Positions 30,005 to 38,315 of a stretch of DNA of 64,000 bases are shown piece after piece. Within the stretch, counting starts at the first letter, position 1. Every line of letters begins with the position of its first letter. A program made the translations under genes and the position numbers. A model generated the notes under the pieces. It worked only from the letters and a program-made list of their open reading frames with translations, was not told the DNA's origin and ran no database searches. The DNA is from Zoogloeaceae bacterium G21618-S1 (lineage in GTDB: Bacteria > Pseudomonadota > Gammaproteobacteria > Burkholderiales > Rhodocyclaceae): assembly GCA_027214125.1 (NCBI GenBank), contig JAPWHF010000005.1, positions 186,951 through 250,950 on the forward strand, given 5' to 3'.

Positions 30005-31035
30005 AACGCATCCTCATCGTCCGCGCCTCGGCCATTGGCGACGTGGTCTTCGCCTCGCCTTTCGCCGCCGCGCTCAAGGCAGCCTGGCCGGATGCCCATG
30101 TGGCCTGGCTGGTGGAGCCGGGCATCCACACCCTGCTCGAAGCCGATCCATGCATCGACGAGTTGATCCTGTGGCCCAAGGGCGAGTGGAAAAAACTGTG
30201 GCAGGCGAAGCGCTTTGGCGCCTTCTTCAGCGCGGTGCGCAGCTTCTCGCGTGAGCTGAAATCGCGCCAGTTCGACACCGCCATCGACATGCAGAGCCTG
30301 CTCAAGAGCGGGCTGCTGACCTGGCTGTCGGGCGCGCCGCGGCGCATCGGCCTGGGCTCACGCGAGGGCAGCCAGTGGTTGATGACCGAGGTCGTCCCCA
30401 AGGGCGGCGACGCCGGGCGGATCAGTTCGGAATACCTGTATCTGGCGCAGCAGCTCGGCCTCGACACCGGTGAGTTTCTGCCACGCTTGTGCGTGGCGAG
30501 CGAAACCGCGACGCGGGTCGACGCCCTGCTCGCCGAGCGTGGCCTGACGCGTGGTGGCTATGCCGTGTTCGCACCCTTCACCACCCGGCCGCAAAAGCAC
30601 TGGTTCGAAGACGCCTGGGTGGCGCTCGGCCCGCAGGTGCAGGGCGAGCTCGGCCTCACGCCGGTGATCCTCGGCGGCCCGGCGGAGCGCGACACGGCCG
30701 AACGCATGGCCGCCACCATCCCCGGCGCGGTCTCACTGGCCGGCCAGACCGGCCTCGCCGATGCGGCCGCGATCATCGAACGTGCTGGCTTGCTCATCGG
30801 CGTCGACACCGGCCTGACGCACATGGGCATCGCCTTCAGCACGCCGACGGTGGCGCTGTTCGGCTCGACCCGCCCCTATCTCGACACCGGCCGCGCCAAT
30901 GCCAAAGTGATCTGGCTCGGGCTCGAATGCTCGCCCTGCCGCCGCCGTCCGACCTGCAACGGCGCCTTCACCTGTCTGCGCGACATCCGGCCGGAACGCG
31001 TCATGGCCGAGGCCCGCGAGGTGCTGTCCGCATGA
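30001..31035 (+). CDS. GT9 heptosyltransferase-like (WaaC/WaaF family)
   Basis: A 344-residue protein of the ADP-heptose:LPS heptosyltransferase family. N-terminus MKRILIVRASAIGDVVFASP is the classic GT9 start; VFAPFTTRPQKHWFEDAWVA, PVILGGPAERDTAERMA and GVDTGLTHMGIAFSTPTVAL form the donor site with the conserved Asp and His. Probably WaaC (heptosyltransferase I), transferring heptose to Kdo of the LPS inner core, but the subfamily cannot be fixed from sequence alone. The ATG at 30001 overlaps the previous stop. Confidence 0.85.
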   Translation: MKRILIVRASAIGDVVFASPFAAALKAAWPDAHVAWLVEPGIHTLLEADPCIDELILWPKGEWKKLWQAKRFGAFFSAVRSFSRELKSRQFDTAIDMQSLLKSGLLTWLSGAPRRIGLGSREGSQWLMTEVVPKGGDAGRISSEYLYLAQQLGLDTGEFLPRLCVASETATRVDALLAERGLTRGGYAVFAPFTTRPQKHWFEDAWVALGPQVQGELGLTPVILGGPAERDTAERMAATIPGAVSLAGQTGLADAAAIIERAGLLIGVDTGLTHMGIAFSTPTVALFGSTRPYLDTGRANAKVIWLGLECSPCRRRPTCNGAFTCLRDIRPERVMAEAREVLSA

Positions 31036-32114
31036 AGGTGCTGCACATCGAAGCCGGCCGCCATCTTTACGGCGGCGCCAAACAGGTGCTCTACATCCTG
31101 CAGGGGCTGGCCGCGCGCGGCGTGAACAATCTGCTCGCCTGCCCCACCGACGCGCATATCGCCGCCGAGGCGCGCGCCTTTGCCGAGGTGGTCGAAATGC
31201 CGATGAGCGGCGACGCCGATCTGGGCATGGTCTTGCGGCTCAAGCAGGCGATCCGCGCCCACCGGCCGGACATCGTGCACATCCACAGCCGTCGCGGCGC
31301 CGACCTCTGGGGTGGCCTCGCAGCGAGGCTCGCCGGTGTGCCCTGCGTGCTCTCGCGCCGGGTGGACAACCCCGAGGCGCGCTGGGCGGTGTCGCTCAAA
31401 TACCGCTTGTTCGACCATGTCATCACCATCTCCGAAGGCATCCGTCAGGTGCTGCTGGCCGAGGGGCTGGCCCCCGAAAAGGTGAGCTGCGTGCGCAGCG
31501 CGGTCGACCCCGCGCCCTATCTGCACGATTACGACAAGGCCGCCTTCCGGGCCGACCTCGGCTTTGAGGCCGACACGCCCATCGTCGGCATGGTCGCCCA
31601 GCTCATCCAGCGCAAGGGCCATCGCTACCTGCTGGCCGCGCTGCCCGCCGTGCTGGCCGAGCACCCAACACTTCAGGTGCTGATCTACGGCCGCGGTCCG
31701 CTGGAGGCCGAGCTGCGCCAGGCGGTTGCCGATCAGGGGCTGGCCGACAATGTGCAACTCATGGGTTTTGCCGACGACCTGCCCGCCCAGCTGGGCTGCC
31801 TCGATCTGCTGGTGCACCCGGCCGATATGGAAGGCCTCGGCGTGTCGCTGCTGCAGGCCTCGGCCGCGCGCGTTCCCATCATCGCCAGCCGCGCCGGCGG
31901 CATGCCCGAGGCGGTGGTCGACGGCGAAAACGGCGTGCTGATCGAGGTCGGCGACGTCACCGCCCTAGCCACCGCCATGAATCATCTGCTCGGCGATGCC
32001 GACCTGCGCAAACAAATGGGCGATGCGGGCTGGACCATGGTGATGCACGACTTCTCGGTCGACACCCTGTGCGAAGGCAACCTCGCCATCTACAACAAGG
32101 TGCTCGCGCAATGA
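31032..32114 (+). CDS. Glycosyltransferase family 4
   Basis: A 360-residue GT4 enzyme. N-terminal HIEAGRHLYGGAKQVLYILQ, then DIVHIHSRRGADLWGGLAAR; the donor domain has VGMVAQLIQRKGHRYLLAAL, LQVLIYGRGPLEAELRQAV and HPADMEGLGVSLLQASAARV with the EX7E element. The start at 31032 overlaps the previous stop. Similar proteins act in LPS core assembly; sugar not determinable. Confidence 0.9.
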   Translation: MKVLHIEAGRHLYGGAKQVLYILQGLAARGVNNLLACPTDAHIAAEARAFAEVVEMPMSGDADLGMVLRLKQAIRAHRPDIVHIHSRRGADLWGGLAARLAGVPCVLSRRVDNPEARWAVSLKYRLFDHVITISEGIRQVLLAEGLAPEKVSCVRSAVDPAPYLHDYDKAAFRADLGFEADTPIVGMVAQLIQRKGHRYLLAALPAVLAEHPTLQVLIYGRGPLEAELRQAVADQGLADNVQLMGFADDLPAQLGCLDLLVHPADMEGLGVSLLQASAARVPIIASRAGGMPEAVVDGENGVLIEVGDVTALATAMNHLLGDADLRKQMGDAGWTMVMHDFSVDTLCEGNLAIYNKVLAQ

Positions 32115-33181
32115 AATCCCTGCACATCCTCGGCAGCAAGGAGATGGGCGGCGCCGAACGCTGGCTGGTGCGCTTCGTGCGCGCCATGCTCCGCCATGGC
32201 GAATCGGTGGAAGTGATCGTGCGGCGCAATTCCGACCTCGCCCGCCATCACCTCGACGGCGTCGACATGCGCGAATCGCCCATGCGCACGGTGTGGGACC
32301 CGCTCTCGCGCTGGGAGCTGTCCCGGCTGATTGCCGCGAGCGAGGCCCCCATCGTGCAGACCTACATGGGCCGCGCCACCCGCCTCACCCACCTCAAGCG
32401 CGGTCGCGGCAAGGTGCATCTGTCGCGCCTGGGCGGCTATTACAAGCTCACCCCGTTCCGCCACGCCCACGCCTGGATCGGCAACACCAAAGGCTTGTGC
32501 GACTGGATGATCCAGGGCGGCTTGCCGGCGGAGCGCGTGCATCACATCACCAATTTCGCCGACCCGGCCAAGCCGCTCGACCCCGAGGTGCAGCACGCGC
32601 TGCGCCAGCAACTCGCCCTGCTGCCCGAAGACTGGCTGATCGTCACCGCCGGCCGGCTGATCGACGTCAAAGGCCAGGCCACGCTCATCGAGGCCTTCAG
32701 CCAGCTGCCCGCCGAGCTCGCCGGCAAGCGCCTGCGCCTGGCGATCCTCGGCGACGGGCCGCTGCGCGAGGCGCTCGACACGCAAGCACGCCAACTCGGC
32801 ATAGCTGATCGGGTGCATTTCGCCGGCTGGCAACACGACCCGGCGCCGTGGTTCCATCTCGCCGACATGGTGGCCTTCCCCTCGCGCGATGCCGAAACAC
32901 TCGGCAATGTGATTCTCGAAGCCTGGGCCTATGGCAAACCGCTGGCCTGCACGGCATTTCGCGGCGCGCGCGAGATTGCCCACCACGGGCAGGACGCCTG
33001 GGTGTCGCCCTGCGACGATGCCGACGCACTGGCGGCGGGCATGCGCGAGATCATCACCAACGACGACTTGCAACGCGACATGATCCGCGCCGGCGCCGGG
33101 CGCATCGAGGCCGAGTTTGGCGAGGCCGCGGTGATCGGCCAATATCGTGCGCTGTACGCCCAATTGCTGGACAATCGCTGA
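32111..33181 (+). CDS. Glycosyltransferase family 4
   Basis: A 356-residue GT4 enzyme. N-terminal LHILGSKEMGGAERWLVRFV; donor domain LIVTAGRLIDVKGQATLIEA, RLAILGDGPLREALDTQARQ and FPSRDAETLGNVILEAWAYG. It overlaps the preceding gene by 4 bp and is followed after 1 bp by the deacetylase, so it belongs to the same core/glycan operon. Confidence 0.9.
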   Translation: MKSLHILGSKEMGGAERWLVRFVRAMLRHGESVEVIVRRNSDLARHHLDGVDMRESPMRTVWDPLSRWELSRLIAASEAPIVQTYMGRATRLTHLKRGRGKVHLSRLGGYYKLTPFRHAHAWIGNTKGLCDWMIQGGLPAERVHHITNFADPAKPLDPEVQHALRQQLALLPEDWLIVTAGRLIDVKGQATLIEAFSQLPAELAGKRLRLAILGDGPLREALDTQARQLGIADRVHFAGWQHDPAPWFHLADMVAFPSRDAETLGNVILEAWAYGKPLACTAFRGAREIAHHGQDAWVSPCDDADALAAGMREIITNDDLQRDMIRAGAGRIEAEFGEAAVIGQYRALYAQLLDNR

Positions 33182-33182
33182 C

Positions 33183-33953
33183 ATGAGCACCGGCATCAAC
33201 ATCCTGATGTACCACCAGGTCGGCGACTTTGCGCCGATGAAGGGACATCGCTCGACCTACTGCCATCACAAGCGCTTTGCCAGCCAGATGGCCTACCTCG
33301 CGCGCTTCGGATACACCGTGCTGTCGATGGACCAGGTGCTCGCCTGCCTGCGCGGCGAGATGCCGATGCCGCCCAAGGCCGTGGCGTTGACCTTCGATGA
33401 CGGCTACGAGAATTTTTATGAGTACGCCTGGCCGGTGCTGCAAAAGCATGGCTTTCCGGCGCTGGTGTATCTGATCTCCGACCTGCTCGGTCAGCCCTCG
33501 AGCTGGTTTGCCGCGGACGGCCGCGACACCCCGCCGCTGATGAGCGCCGCACGGGTGCGTCAGCTGCACGGCGAAGGCGTCACCTTCGGCTCGCACACCG
33601 CCACGCACATCAAGCTGTCGGAACAGGACACGCCGCGCATCCGCGAGGAAGTCGCCCGCTCCAAGACCGCGCTAGAAGACGTGCTGGGTGCGCCCGTCAA
33701 TCACTTCTGCTACCCCTTCGGCAGCCACGACCGCCGCGCCGTCGATGCCGTGGCCGATGCCGGCTATCTGAGTGGCACGACCTGCATTCGCTCGCCAGCG
33801 AGCGTCGCGGACGACCCGCTCACGCTGCCGCGCAAAGCGATTTCCTACGGCGACAATCTGCTGGGCTACTTCTGGCGCCTGCATGTCAAAAACACCGCCA
33901 AGCACCCGTCCATCCGGCGCCCCGGCGAAACCTTCGACGCACGCGTGGCCTGA
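33183..33953 (+). CDS. Polysaccharide deacetylase (NodB domain)
   Basis: A 256-residue carbohydrate esterase family 4 protein. The metal-binding and catalytic motifs are AVALTFDDGYENFYEYAW (the DD pair) and VTFGSHTATHIKL (HxxxH), followed by HFCYPFGSHDRRAVDA. No signal peptide is visible, so it may act on the cytoplasmic face, on a lipid-linked or core sugar. Last gene of the plus-strand glycan operon and convergent with the zf-HC2 gene. Confidence 0.9.
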   Translation: MSTGINILMYHQVGDFAPMKGHRSTYCHHKRFASQMAYLARFGYTVLSMDQVLACLRGEMPMPPKAVALTFDDGYENFYEYAWPVLQKHGFPALVYLISDLLGQPSSWFAADGRDTPPLMSAARVRQLHGEGVTFGSHTATHIKLSEQDTPRIREEVARSKTALEDVLGAPVNHFCYPFGSHDRRAVDAVADAGYLSGTTCIRSPASVADDPLTLPRKAISYGDNLLGYFWRLHVKNTAKHPSIRRPGETFDARVA

Positions 33954-33954
33954 T

Positions 33955-34152
33955 TCAACGGTCCTCCCGGTCGGGCGTTTCGCCGCGTGAGAGGCGCGAG
34001 ATCGCCGTCCGCATGAACTGCATCTGCCCATCAAAACGACTGCAGGCCGCGCACATCATCAAATGCATCCGGAACGACAGTCGCTCGCGCAAGCTCAATG
34101 GGCGGTCCAGTTTTTCCGACGCCAATCGCGTCACCTGCTTGCAGCTCAACAT
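33955..34152 (-). CDS. Small zf-HC2 (anti-sigma-like) zinc-binding protein
   Basis: A 65-residue protein with the ZAS/zf-HC2 pattern: an early Cys (MLSCKQVTRLASEKLD) and HLMMCAACSRF (HxxxCxxC). No transmembrane segment is present, so it would be a soluble anti-sigma factor. It starts inside the ECF sigma gene (7-bp overlap), the normal arrangement for such pairs. Partner relation is inferred from the overlap. Confidence 0.82.
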   Translation of the reverse strand: MLSCKQVTRLASEKLDRPLSLRERLSFRMHLMMCAACSRFDGQMQFMRTAISRLSRGETPDREDR

Positions 34153-34733
34153 GTCGCGGCCTCCGTTTCAAACCACCGTTGTCGCAGACATTCGCGCAGC
34201 CCCATGCGTGCCCGGTGCAGCACCACATGGATATTCGATACGCTCATCCCCGTTGTCTGGCCGATCTCATCGGTCGCCAAGCCGAGAAACTCGCGCATCG
34301 TGAACACCCGCGCGGTGTTCTCGGGCAAATCGTTCAAACACACCTCCAGCACCTCCCAGAAGGCGCTGTTTTCGGCCGCCTGATCGGGCGCCAGCCACAC
34401 CTCGGAGCGGGCGCCGTCCATCCATCGGCCGTTCGCATCAAACAACGCATCGAGCGCCACCTGCTCGCCTTCCGACTCGACCGTCGACACATCCACAAAC
34501 TTCGCACGACTGCGAATCGCGTTGATCAAGGTGTTTCGCAGAATCGAAAACACCCAGGTCTTGATCGAAGCGCGGCCTTCAAAGCTGTCGCGCTTGTCCA
34601 TGGCCTTGATGAACGTGTCTTGCACCACATCTTCGGCCAGCGCGCGGTCACGCAACTGCAACTCGGCAAAGCGCAGCATCTCGCGACGCAGACGGGTCAG
34701 GGCAGCGGGGTCGGTGAGCGGGTCGGTAGGCAT
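34146..34733 (-). CDS. ECF-family RNA polymerase sigma factor
   Basis: A 195-residue group 4 sigma factor. Region 2 is visible as RDRALAEDVVQDTFIKAMDK and SFEGRASIKTWVFSILRNTL (binding the -10 element and core polymerase), region 4 as ENTARVFTMREFLGLATDEI and TTGMSVSNIHVVLHRARMGL (helix-turn-helix). GGAGCTGCC precedes the ATG at 34733; the frame is open to 34868 with another possible start at 34829. It is coupled to a zf-HC2 protein. A possible self-regulated promoter lies upstream. Confidence 0.9.
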   Translation of the reverse strand: MPTDPLTDPAALTRLRREMLRFAELQLRDRALAEDVVQDTFIKAMDKRDSFEGRASIKTWVFSILRNTLINAIRSRAKFVDVSTVESEGEQVALDALFDANGRWMDGARSEVWLAPDQAAENSAFWEVLEVCLNDLPENTARVFTMREFLGLATDEIGQTTGMSVSNIHVVLHRARMGLRECLRQRWFETEAATC

Positions 34734-34893
34734 GGCAGCTCCAGCAGTCGATGGGCGAACACGCGACGCTTTCGGCATCGCGCCTGCCCCAACAGACCGT
34801 GCAACCCCCGACGGGCTTACAAACACCATCGTCCATTCCTTCGCATGGTTGCCACGCGCCGCCCCCAAGGACGACGCGCCGCATGATGCTGAA

Positions 34894-34921
34894 TAGACGT
34901 CGTGGCCGCGAAAGTCTTACA
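34894..34921 (-). promoter_or_regulatory. Candidate ECF-type promoter for the sigma factor gene
   Basis: On the minus strand TGTAAG (34921-34916) and CGTCTA (34899-34894) are separated by 16 bp, a spacing and -10 content (CGTC) common to ECF-dependent promoters, about 160 bp before the sigma start. It would fit autoregulation. Seen in one copy only. Confidence 0.35.
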
Positions 34922-34928
34922 CCTGCGT

Positions 34929-36113
34929 TCAGCGCCCCGCTTTCAAGGCGTCCAGAATCTTGCGCCCGGCGCGGCCGTTTGCCTCAAAACCGAGGCGCGT
35001 CTGCTCATCGGCAATCGCCGCGCGGCTGCGGCTTCCGATCATGCCGTCGACTTCGCCGATGTCGTGCCCGCGATCGAGCAGCAATTGCTGCAGCTCACGC
35101 CGCTCGTTGCGGCCGATGCCCGGATCATCGGTCGGCCACGCCGTGACAAAGGGCGCGCCGCCGCGCAGCCGATCGGACAGGTGCGCAATCGCCAGCGCAT
35201 AGCTTTCGGCCGCGTTGTAGCTGTAGATGGCGTTGAAGTTTCGGAAGACGAGGAAGGCTGGCCCGTCTTTGCCGGCCGGCAACAACACGGCAGCGGCGGT
35301 GTCGTCCGACGCAATCGCGCTGCCATCAACTCGCCGCACACCCATCCGCGCCCAGTCGCTCAAGGGGCGACGCGCCTTGCGCCCGGCAATGCCCTCGTCA
35401 AAGCCGGCCGGCAGGCGAATCTCGTAGCCCCAGGTCTCGCCGGTGCGCCAGCCGGCGCGCTTGAGGTAGTTGGCCGTCGAGGCCAGCGCGTCGGGCACGC
35501 TGTCGATCAGATCGCGGCGACCGTCGCCGTCAAAGTCCACCGCCACACGCATGAAGGTCGAGGGCATGAACTGGGTATGACCAAACGCGCCGGCCCATGA
35601 ACCGGTCAGCCGATCCGCCGCGATATGGCCTTCCTGCACGATGCGCAAGGTGGTGAAAAACTCGCCCTTGAAGTAGCTCTGCCGCCGCCCCTCGCAAGAC
35701 AGCGTCGCCAGCGAGGTAATGAGCGGCCGGCTGCCAAAGTTGCGTCCGAAGTTACTTTCCACCCCCCACACCGCCACCACCGTGGCCGGATCAACGCCGT
35801 ATTCGGCCGACACTTTCTCCAGCACCCCGGCCCATTCCTTGAGCCGGGCCGCGCCATCGTCGATGCGCTCCTGGTCGACCAGCGCCGCGAGGTAATCCCA
35901 GATCGGGGTGACGAACTCGGGCTGACGGTCGAGCGCTTCGAGCACCGTCGGGTCGGGCACGAGACCGGTGGTGAGCCGGTCGAAGGTCTCGGTCGACACT
36001 TGCTTTGACACCGCCTCGCCGCGCAGGCGCGCGAGACAGGCATCGAAATCGGCATTAGCCTGGACGGCCGGGGTGGCGACCACCAGAAGCAGGAGCAGGA
36101 GAGATTTTTTCAT
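34929..36113 (-). CDS. Lytic murein transglycosylase (MltB family) with C-terminal peptidoglycan-binding domain
   Basis: Cleaves peptidoglycan glycan strands in the periplasm, 394 residues. Signal peptide MKKSLLLLLLVVATPAVQA; SLT_2-type catalytic domain with the catalytic Glu in VVAVWGVESNFGRNFGS and substrate-site motifs GHTQFMPSTFMRVAVDFDGD and SVPDALASTANYLKRAGW; a PG_binding_1 domain occupies about residues 330-394 (ELQQLLLDRGHDIGEVDGMI). No lipobox, so it is probably soluble. Confidence 0.92.
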   Translation of the reverse strand: MKKSLLLLLLVVATPAVQANADFDACLARLRGEAVSKQVSTETFDRLTTGLVPDPTVLEALDRQPEFVTPIWDYLAALVDQERIDDGAARLKEWAGVLEKVSAEYGVDPATVVAVWGVESNFGRNFGSRPLITSLATLSCEGRRQSYFKGEFFTTLRIVQEGHIAADRLTGSWAGAFGHTQFMPSTFMRVAVDFDGDGRRDLIDSVPDALASTANYLKRAGWRTGETWGYEIRLPAGFDEGIAGRKARRPLSDWARMGVRRVDGSAIASDDTAAAVLLPAGKDGPAFLVFRNFNAIYSYNAAESYALAIAHLSDRLRGGAPFVTAWPTDDPGIGRNERRELQQLLLDRGHDIGEVDGMIGSRSRAAIADEQTRLGFEANGRAGRKILDALKAGR

Positions 36114-36174
36114 GGCGCCATTCTATTCACTGGCGACCGGCAAAGCAGTAACGATTCGTAGCCTGGCGTCACGC

Positions 36175-37023
36175 CTACAGCGGCTCGCGCACCCGCCAAA
36201 AACTGGCAAAACGCGGCAAGCCAGTCGCCGTCAGGCCACGATAGCGGAAGCTGATCTGCGCGCCGATGGCCGGTGGCGCGCGCCGCTCGGCATCGGAGAG
36301 CCCCGTCCCGATGCGGAATTTCCGCCCGTCTGCCATACGCACTTCCAGCGCCCCGAGCATGCCGGCAAACCGCCCCTGCCCCGGCACATGCGCAGTCACG
36401 ATCGCCTCGGCGTCACGCCAGGGTTTGAGCTTGAGCAGCGCATCGCTGCGACCCGTAAGATAAGGCGCGTCGGCCCGGTGCAGCATCAGCCCCTCACCCC
36501 CGGCCGCGAGCACCTCGGCGAGCTGAGCCGTCAGCACCGCACGGTTGGGCACCCGCGCTTGCGCCACGACGCCAAGCCACGGCACATCCACCGATGCCAC
36601 CAACGTGCGCATCGCGCTCACCCGCTGCGAAAAGTCGCCCGGCGCATCGGGCAATTCGAAAATCATGTAGCGCACCCGCCGCCACTCTGCATCGACCGGC
36701 ATCTGCTTGCGCACTAGCCCCGACAGCTCGGCAAAACGCCCGCGCCCCAGCCACAACTCCCCGTCCATGGCCTGAGGCGGCAGCGCCTGTACGAACCAGT
36801 CGGGTGCGTGCACCGGTCGACCACTGCGAAAACGCAGCGCGCGGCCATCCCAGATTGCCCGCACGCCGTCGAGCTTTTCGCTCACCCAGTAGGGCGCCGG
36901 ATCGATGCCCTCGGTCGCCTCGCGCGCCAGGACCACCGGCGGCACCACCGGATCAAGCGCAACCCCGCCAGCGCAAACAGCCTGGCTCAACCACAAAAAC
37001 AGCACAACACATGTCTTTTGCAT
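36175..37023 (-). CDS. ligE: Exported ATP-dependent DNA ligase (LigE-like)
   Basis: A minimal ATP-dependent DNA ligase of 282 residues: nucleotidyltransferase plus OB domain only. Motif I with the adenylated lysine is YWVSEKLDGVRAIWDG, then MDGELWLGRG, MIFELPD, GGEGLMLHRAD and LLKLKPW. The N-terminus (TCVVLFLWLSQAVCAG) looks like a signal peptide, so the enzyme is expected in the periplasm; LigE proteins are known for this and a role in DNA uptake has been proposed. TATACT at 37035-37030 lies only 6 bp before the ATG and no ribosome-binding site is visible. Confidence 0.88.
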   Translation of the reverse strand: MQKTCVVLFLWLSQAVCAGGVALDPVVPPVVLAREATEGIDPAPYWVSEKLDGVRAIWDGRALRFRSGRPVHAPDWFVQALPPQAMDGELWLGRGRFAELSGLVRKQMPVDAEWRRVRYMIFELPDAPGDFSQRVSAMRTLVASVDVPWLGVVAQARVPNRAVLTAQLAEVLAAGGEGLMLHRADAPYLTGRSDALLKLKPWRDAEAIVTAHVPGQGRFAGMLGALEVRMADGRKFRIGTGLSDAERRAPPAIGAQISFRYRGLTATGLPRFASFWRVREPL

Positions 37024-37162
37024 AAAACAAGTATAGGGCGTTCTGCGCCATTCCGTGTACAGCCCTCTCGCAGCGCGGCTGACGTTCGGGCGATCATGCT
37101 TTTCTCATACGCCCCGCACGGGACCGAAGCCGGACCATTAAAGTTCGGCAACCCGGGTGACG

Positions 37163-37192
37163 TTGACCAACTCGGACATCCACGGCAACTAT
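37163..37192 (+). promoter_or_regulatory. Possible sigma-70 promoter for bacteriohemerythrin
   Basis: TTGACC (37163-37168), an 18-bp spacer and AACTAT (37187-37192) give a plausible but weak -35/-10 pair 65 bp before the hemerythrin start. The rest of the 234-bp gap shows nothing else. Confidence 0.3.
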
Positions 37193-37257
37193 CACGTTGT
37201 CGTCGCGGCCCCGATCAGCCAGCTGCGTATCATTGAATCAATTCGAAGGAAGCCAAC

Positions 37258-37734
37258 ATGAGCGAAACCTCAGACAAAAGACCCGCATTCGTCGTCGAAT
37301 GGCGCGACGGCTTCAAGATCAACGTTGATCAGGTCGACAGCGAACACAAACATCTTTTCACTCTGGTCAAGCAACTCGACCTGGCGACGGTCAATGAAAC
37401 ACTCGACGAATTGCTCGACTACGTCGTGACCCATTTTTCCAACGAGCAACAGCTGATGGAAAATAGCGGCTACCCCGGCTTTTCAGATCACCTGAAGCTA
37501 CACGAAGCGTTCAGCTCGACGGTCGCCGACTTCCTGAGCGCAGAAGACTCCTGGGACGACGAACGCATCCAGCAACTTCGGAAGTTCCTGAACAAATGGC
37601 TCATCGGTCACATCATGACCCACGATCTGCGCTTCGGAAACTGGTACCGGGAGCACCACGGCGAAACACCGGCCGCGGCGGTCACCGCGAACAAAAAAGT
37701 GGGCTGGTTCGATCGCTTGCTCGGCCGCGGCTGA
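37258..37734 (+). CDS. Bacteriohemerythrin
   Basis: A 158-residue O2-binding diiron protein. All ligands of the hemerythrin fold are visible: His in DSEHKHLF, His and Glu in THFSNEQQLM, two His in HLKLHEAF, and His and Asp in HIMTHDLRFGNWY. GAAGGAAG is a good ribosome-binding site. About 25 extra C-terminal residues (KKVGWFDRLLGRG) follow the domain. Probably O2 storage, delivery or sensing; it lies near two cyclic-di-GMP genes but in a separate transcription unit. Confidence 0.93.
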   Translation: MSETSDKRPAFVVEWRDGFKINVDQVDSEHKHLFTLVKQLDLATVNETLDELLDYVVTHFSNEQQLMENSGYPGFSDHLKLHEAFSSTVADFLSAEDSWDDERIQQLRKFLNKWLIGHIMTHDLRFGNWYREHHGETPAAAVTANKKVGWFDRLLGRG

Positions 37735-37789
37735 CCTGCACAGGTGGCGTTCGCTGCGGAGCGGCACCGCCGCGGTAGCGCCAACATCC

Positions 37790-37815
37790 GGCGGATCACG
37801 CTTCGCTGATCCGCC
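37790..37815. repeat. Short palindromic hairpin repeat
   Basis: GGCGGATCA (37790-37798) and TGATCCGCC (37807-37815) form a perfect 9-bp stem around CGCTTCGC, between the hemerythrin and DUF2721 genes. The GGCGGAT...CGCTTCGCT...ATCCGCC composition resembles the arms of the urtD-urtE repeat. Confidence 0.6.
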
Positions 37816-37857
37816 CAGCGGGCGCTATGCTATCCGTCCACTCAGCGGATCCGTGCC

Positions 37858-38295
37858 ATGCCCGAACACCTCACCGACCTCTCCCACGCTATTCAGCTCG
37901 CCGTCGCCCCAGTGTTCCTGCTCACCGCGCTGGCCACGCTGATCAACGCCATGAGCGGGCGCCTCGCGCGCGTGGTGGACCGCCGTCGCGTCGTCCGCCG
38001 TCGCCTGCAAGAAAAAGCCGCGCCCGACCAAAAAGAGGCGCTCGAACGCGAACTGAGCCTGCTCGCCCGCCGCGGCACGCAGATCTACCAGGCCATTTTC
38101 TTTCAGGTGCTCAGCGCCTTGCTGGTCTGTCTGGTGGTGGCCGGCGCCTTTGTCGGCACCCTCATTCGCGTCGACCTCACCGCCACCATTGCGACGCTAT
38201 TCATTCTTGCCATGCTGTCGATGATCTGCGGACTCGGCCTGTTCTTGCGTGAGGTGTATATCGCGGTGCGCCGGCCCACGCATTGGGAGCCTTAA
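37858..38295 (+). CDS. DUF2721 family membrane protein
   Basis: A 145-residue protein with three likely transmembrane helices (IQLAVAPVFLLTALATLINA; FFQVLSALLVCLVVAGAFVG; TLFILAMLSMICGLGLFLRE) and a charged cytoplasmic loop (RRRVVRRRLQEKAAPDQKEA). This layout is typical of DUF2721 proteins, whose function is unknown. It converges on a diguanylate cyclase gene with a 20-bp gap. Confidence 0.8.
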   Translation: MPEHLTDLSHAIQLAVAPVFLLTALATLINAMSGRLARVVDRRRVVRRRLQEKAAPDQKEALERELSLLARRGTQIYQAIFFQVLSALLVCLVVAGAFVGTLIRVDLTATIATLFILAMLSMICGLGLFLREVYIAVRRPTHWEP

Positions 38296-38315
38296 CGCGG
38301 CCAGCACCGAACCGG

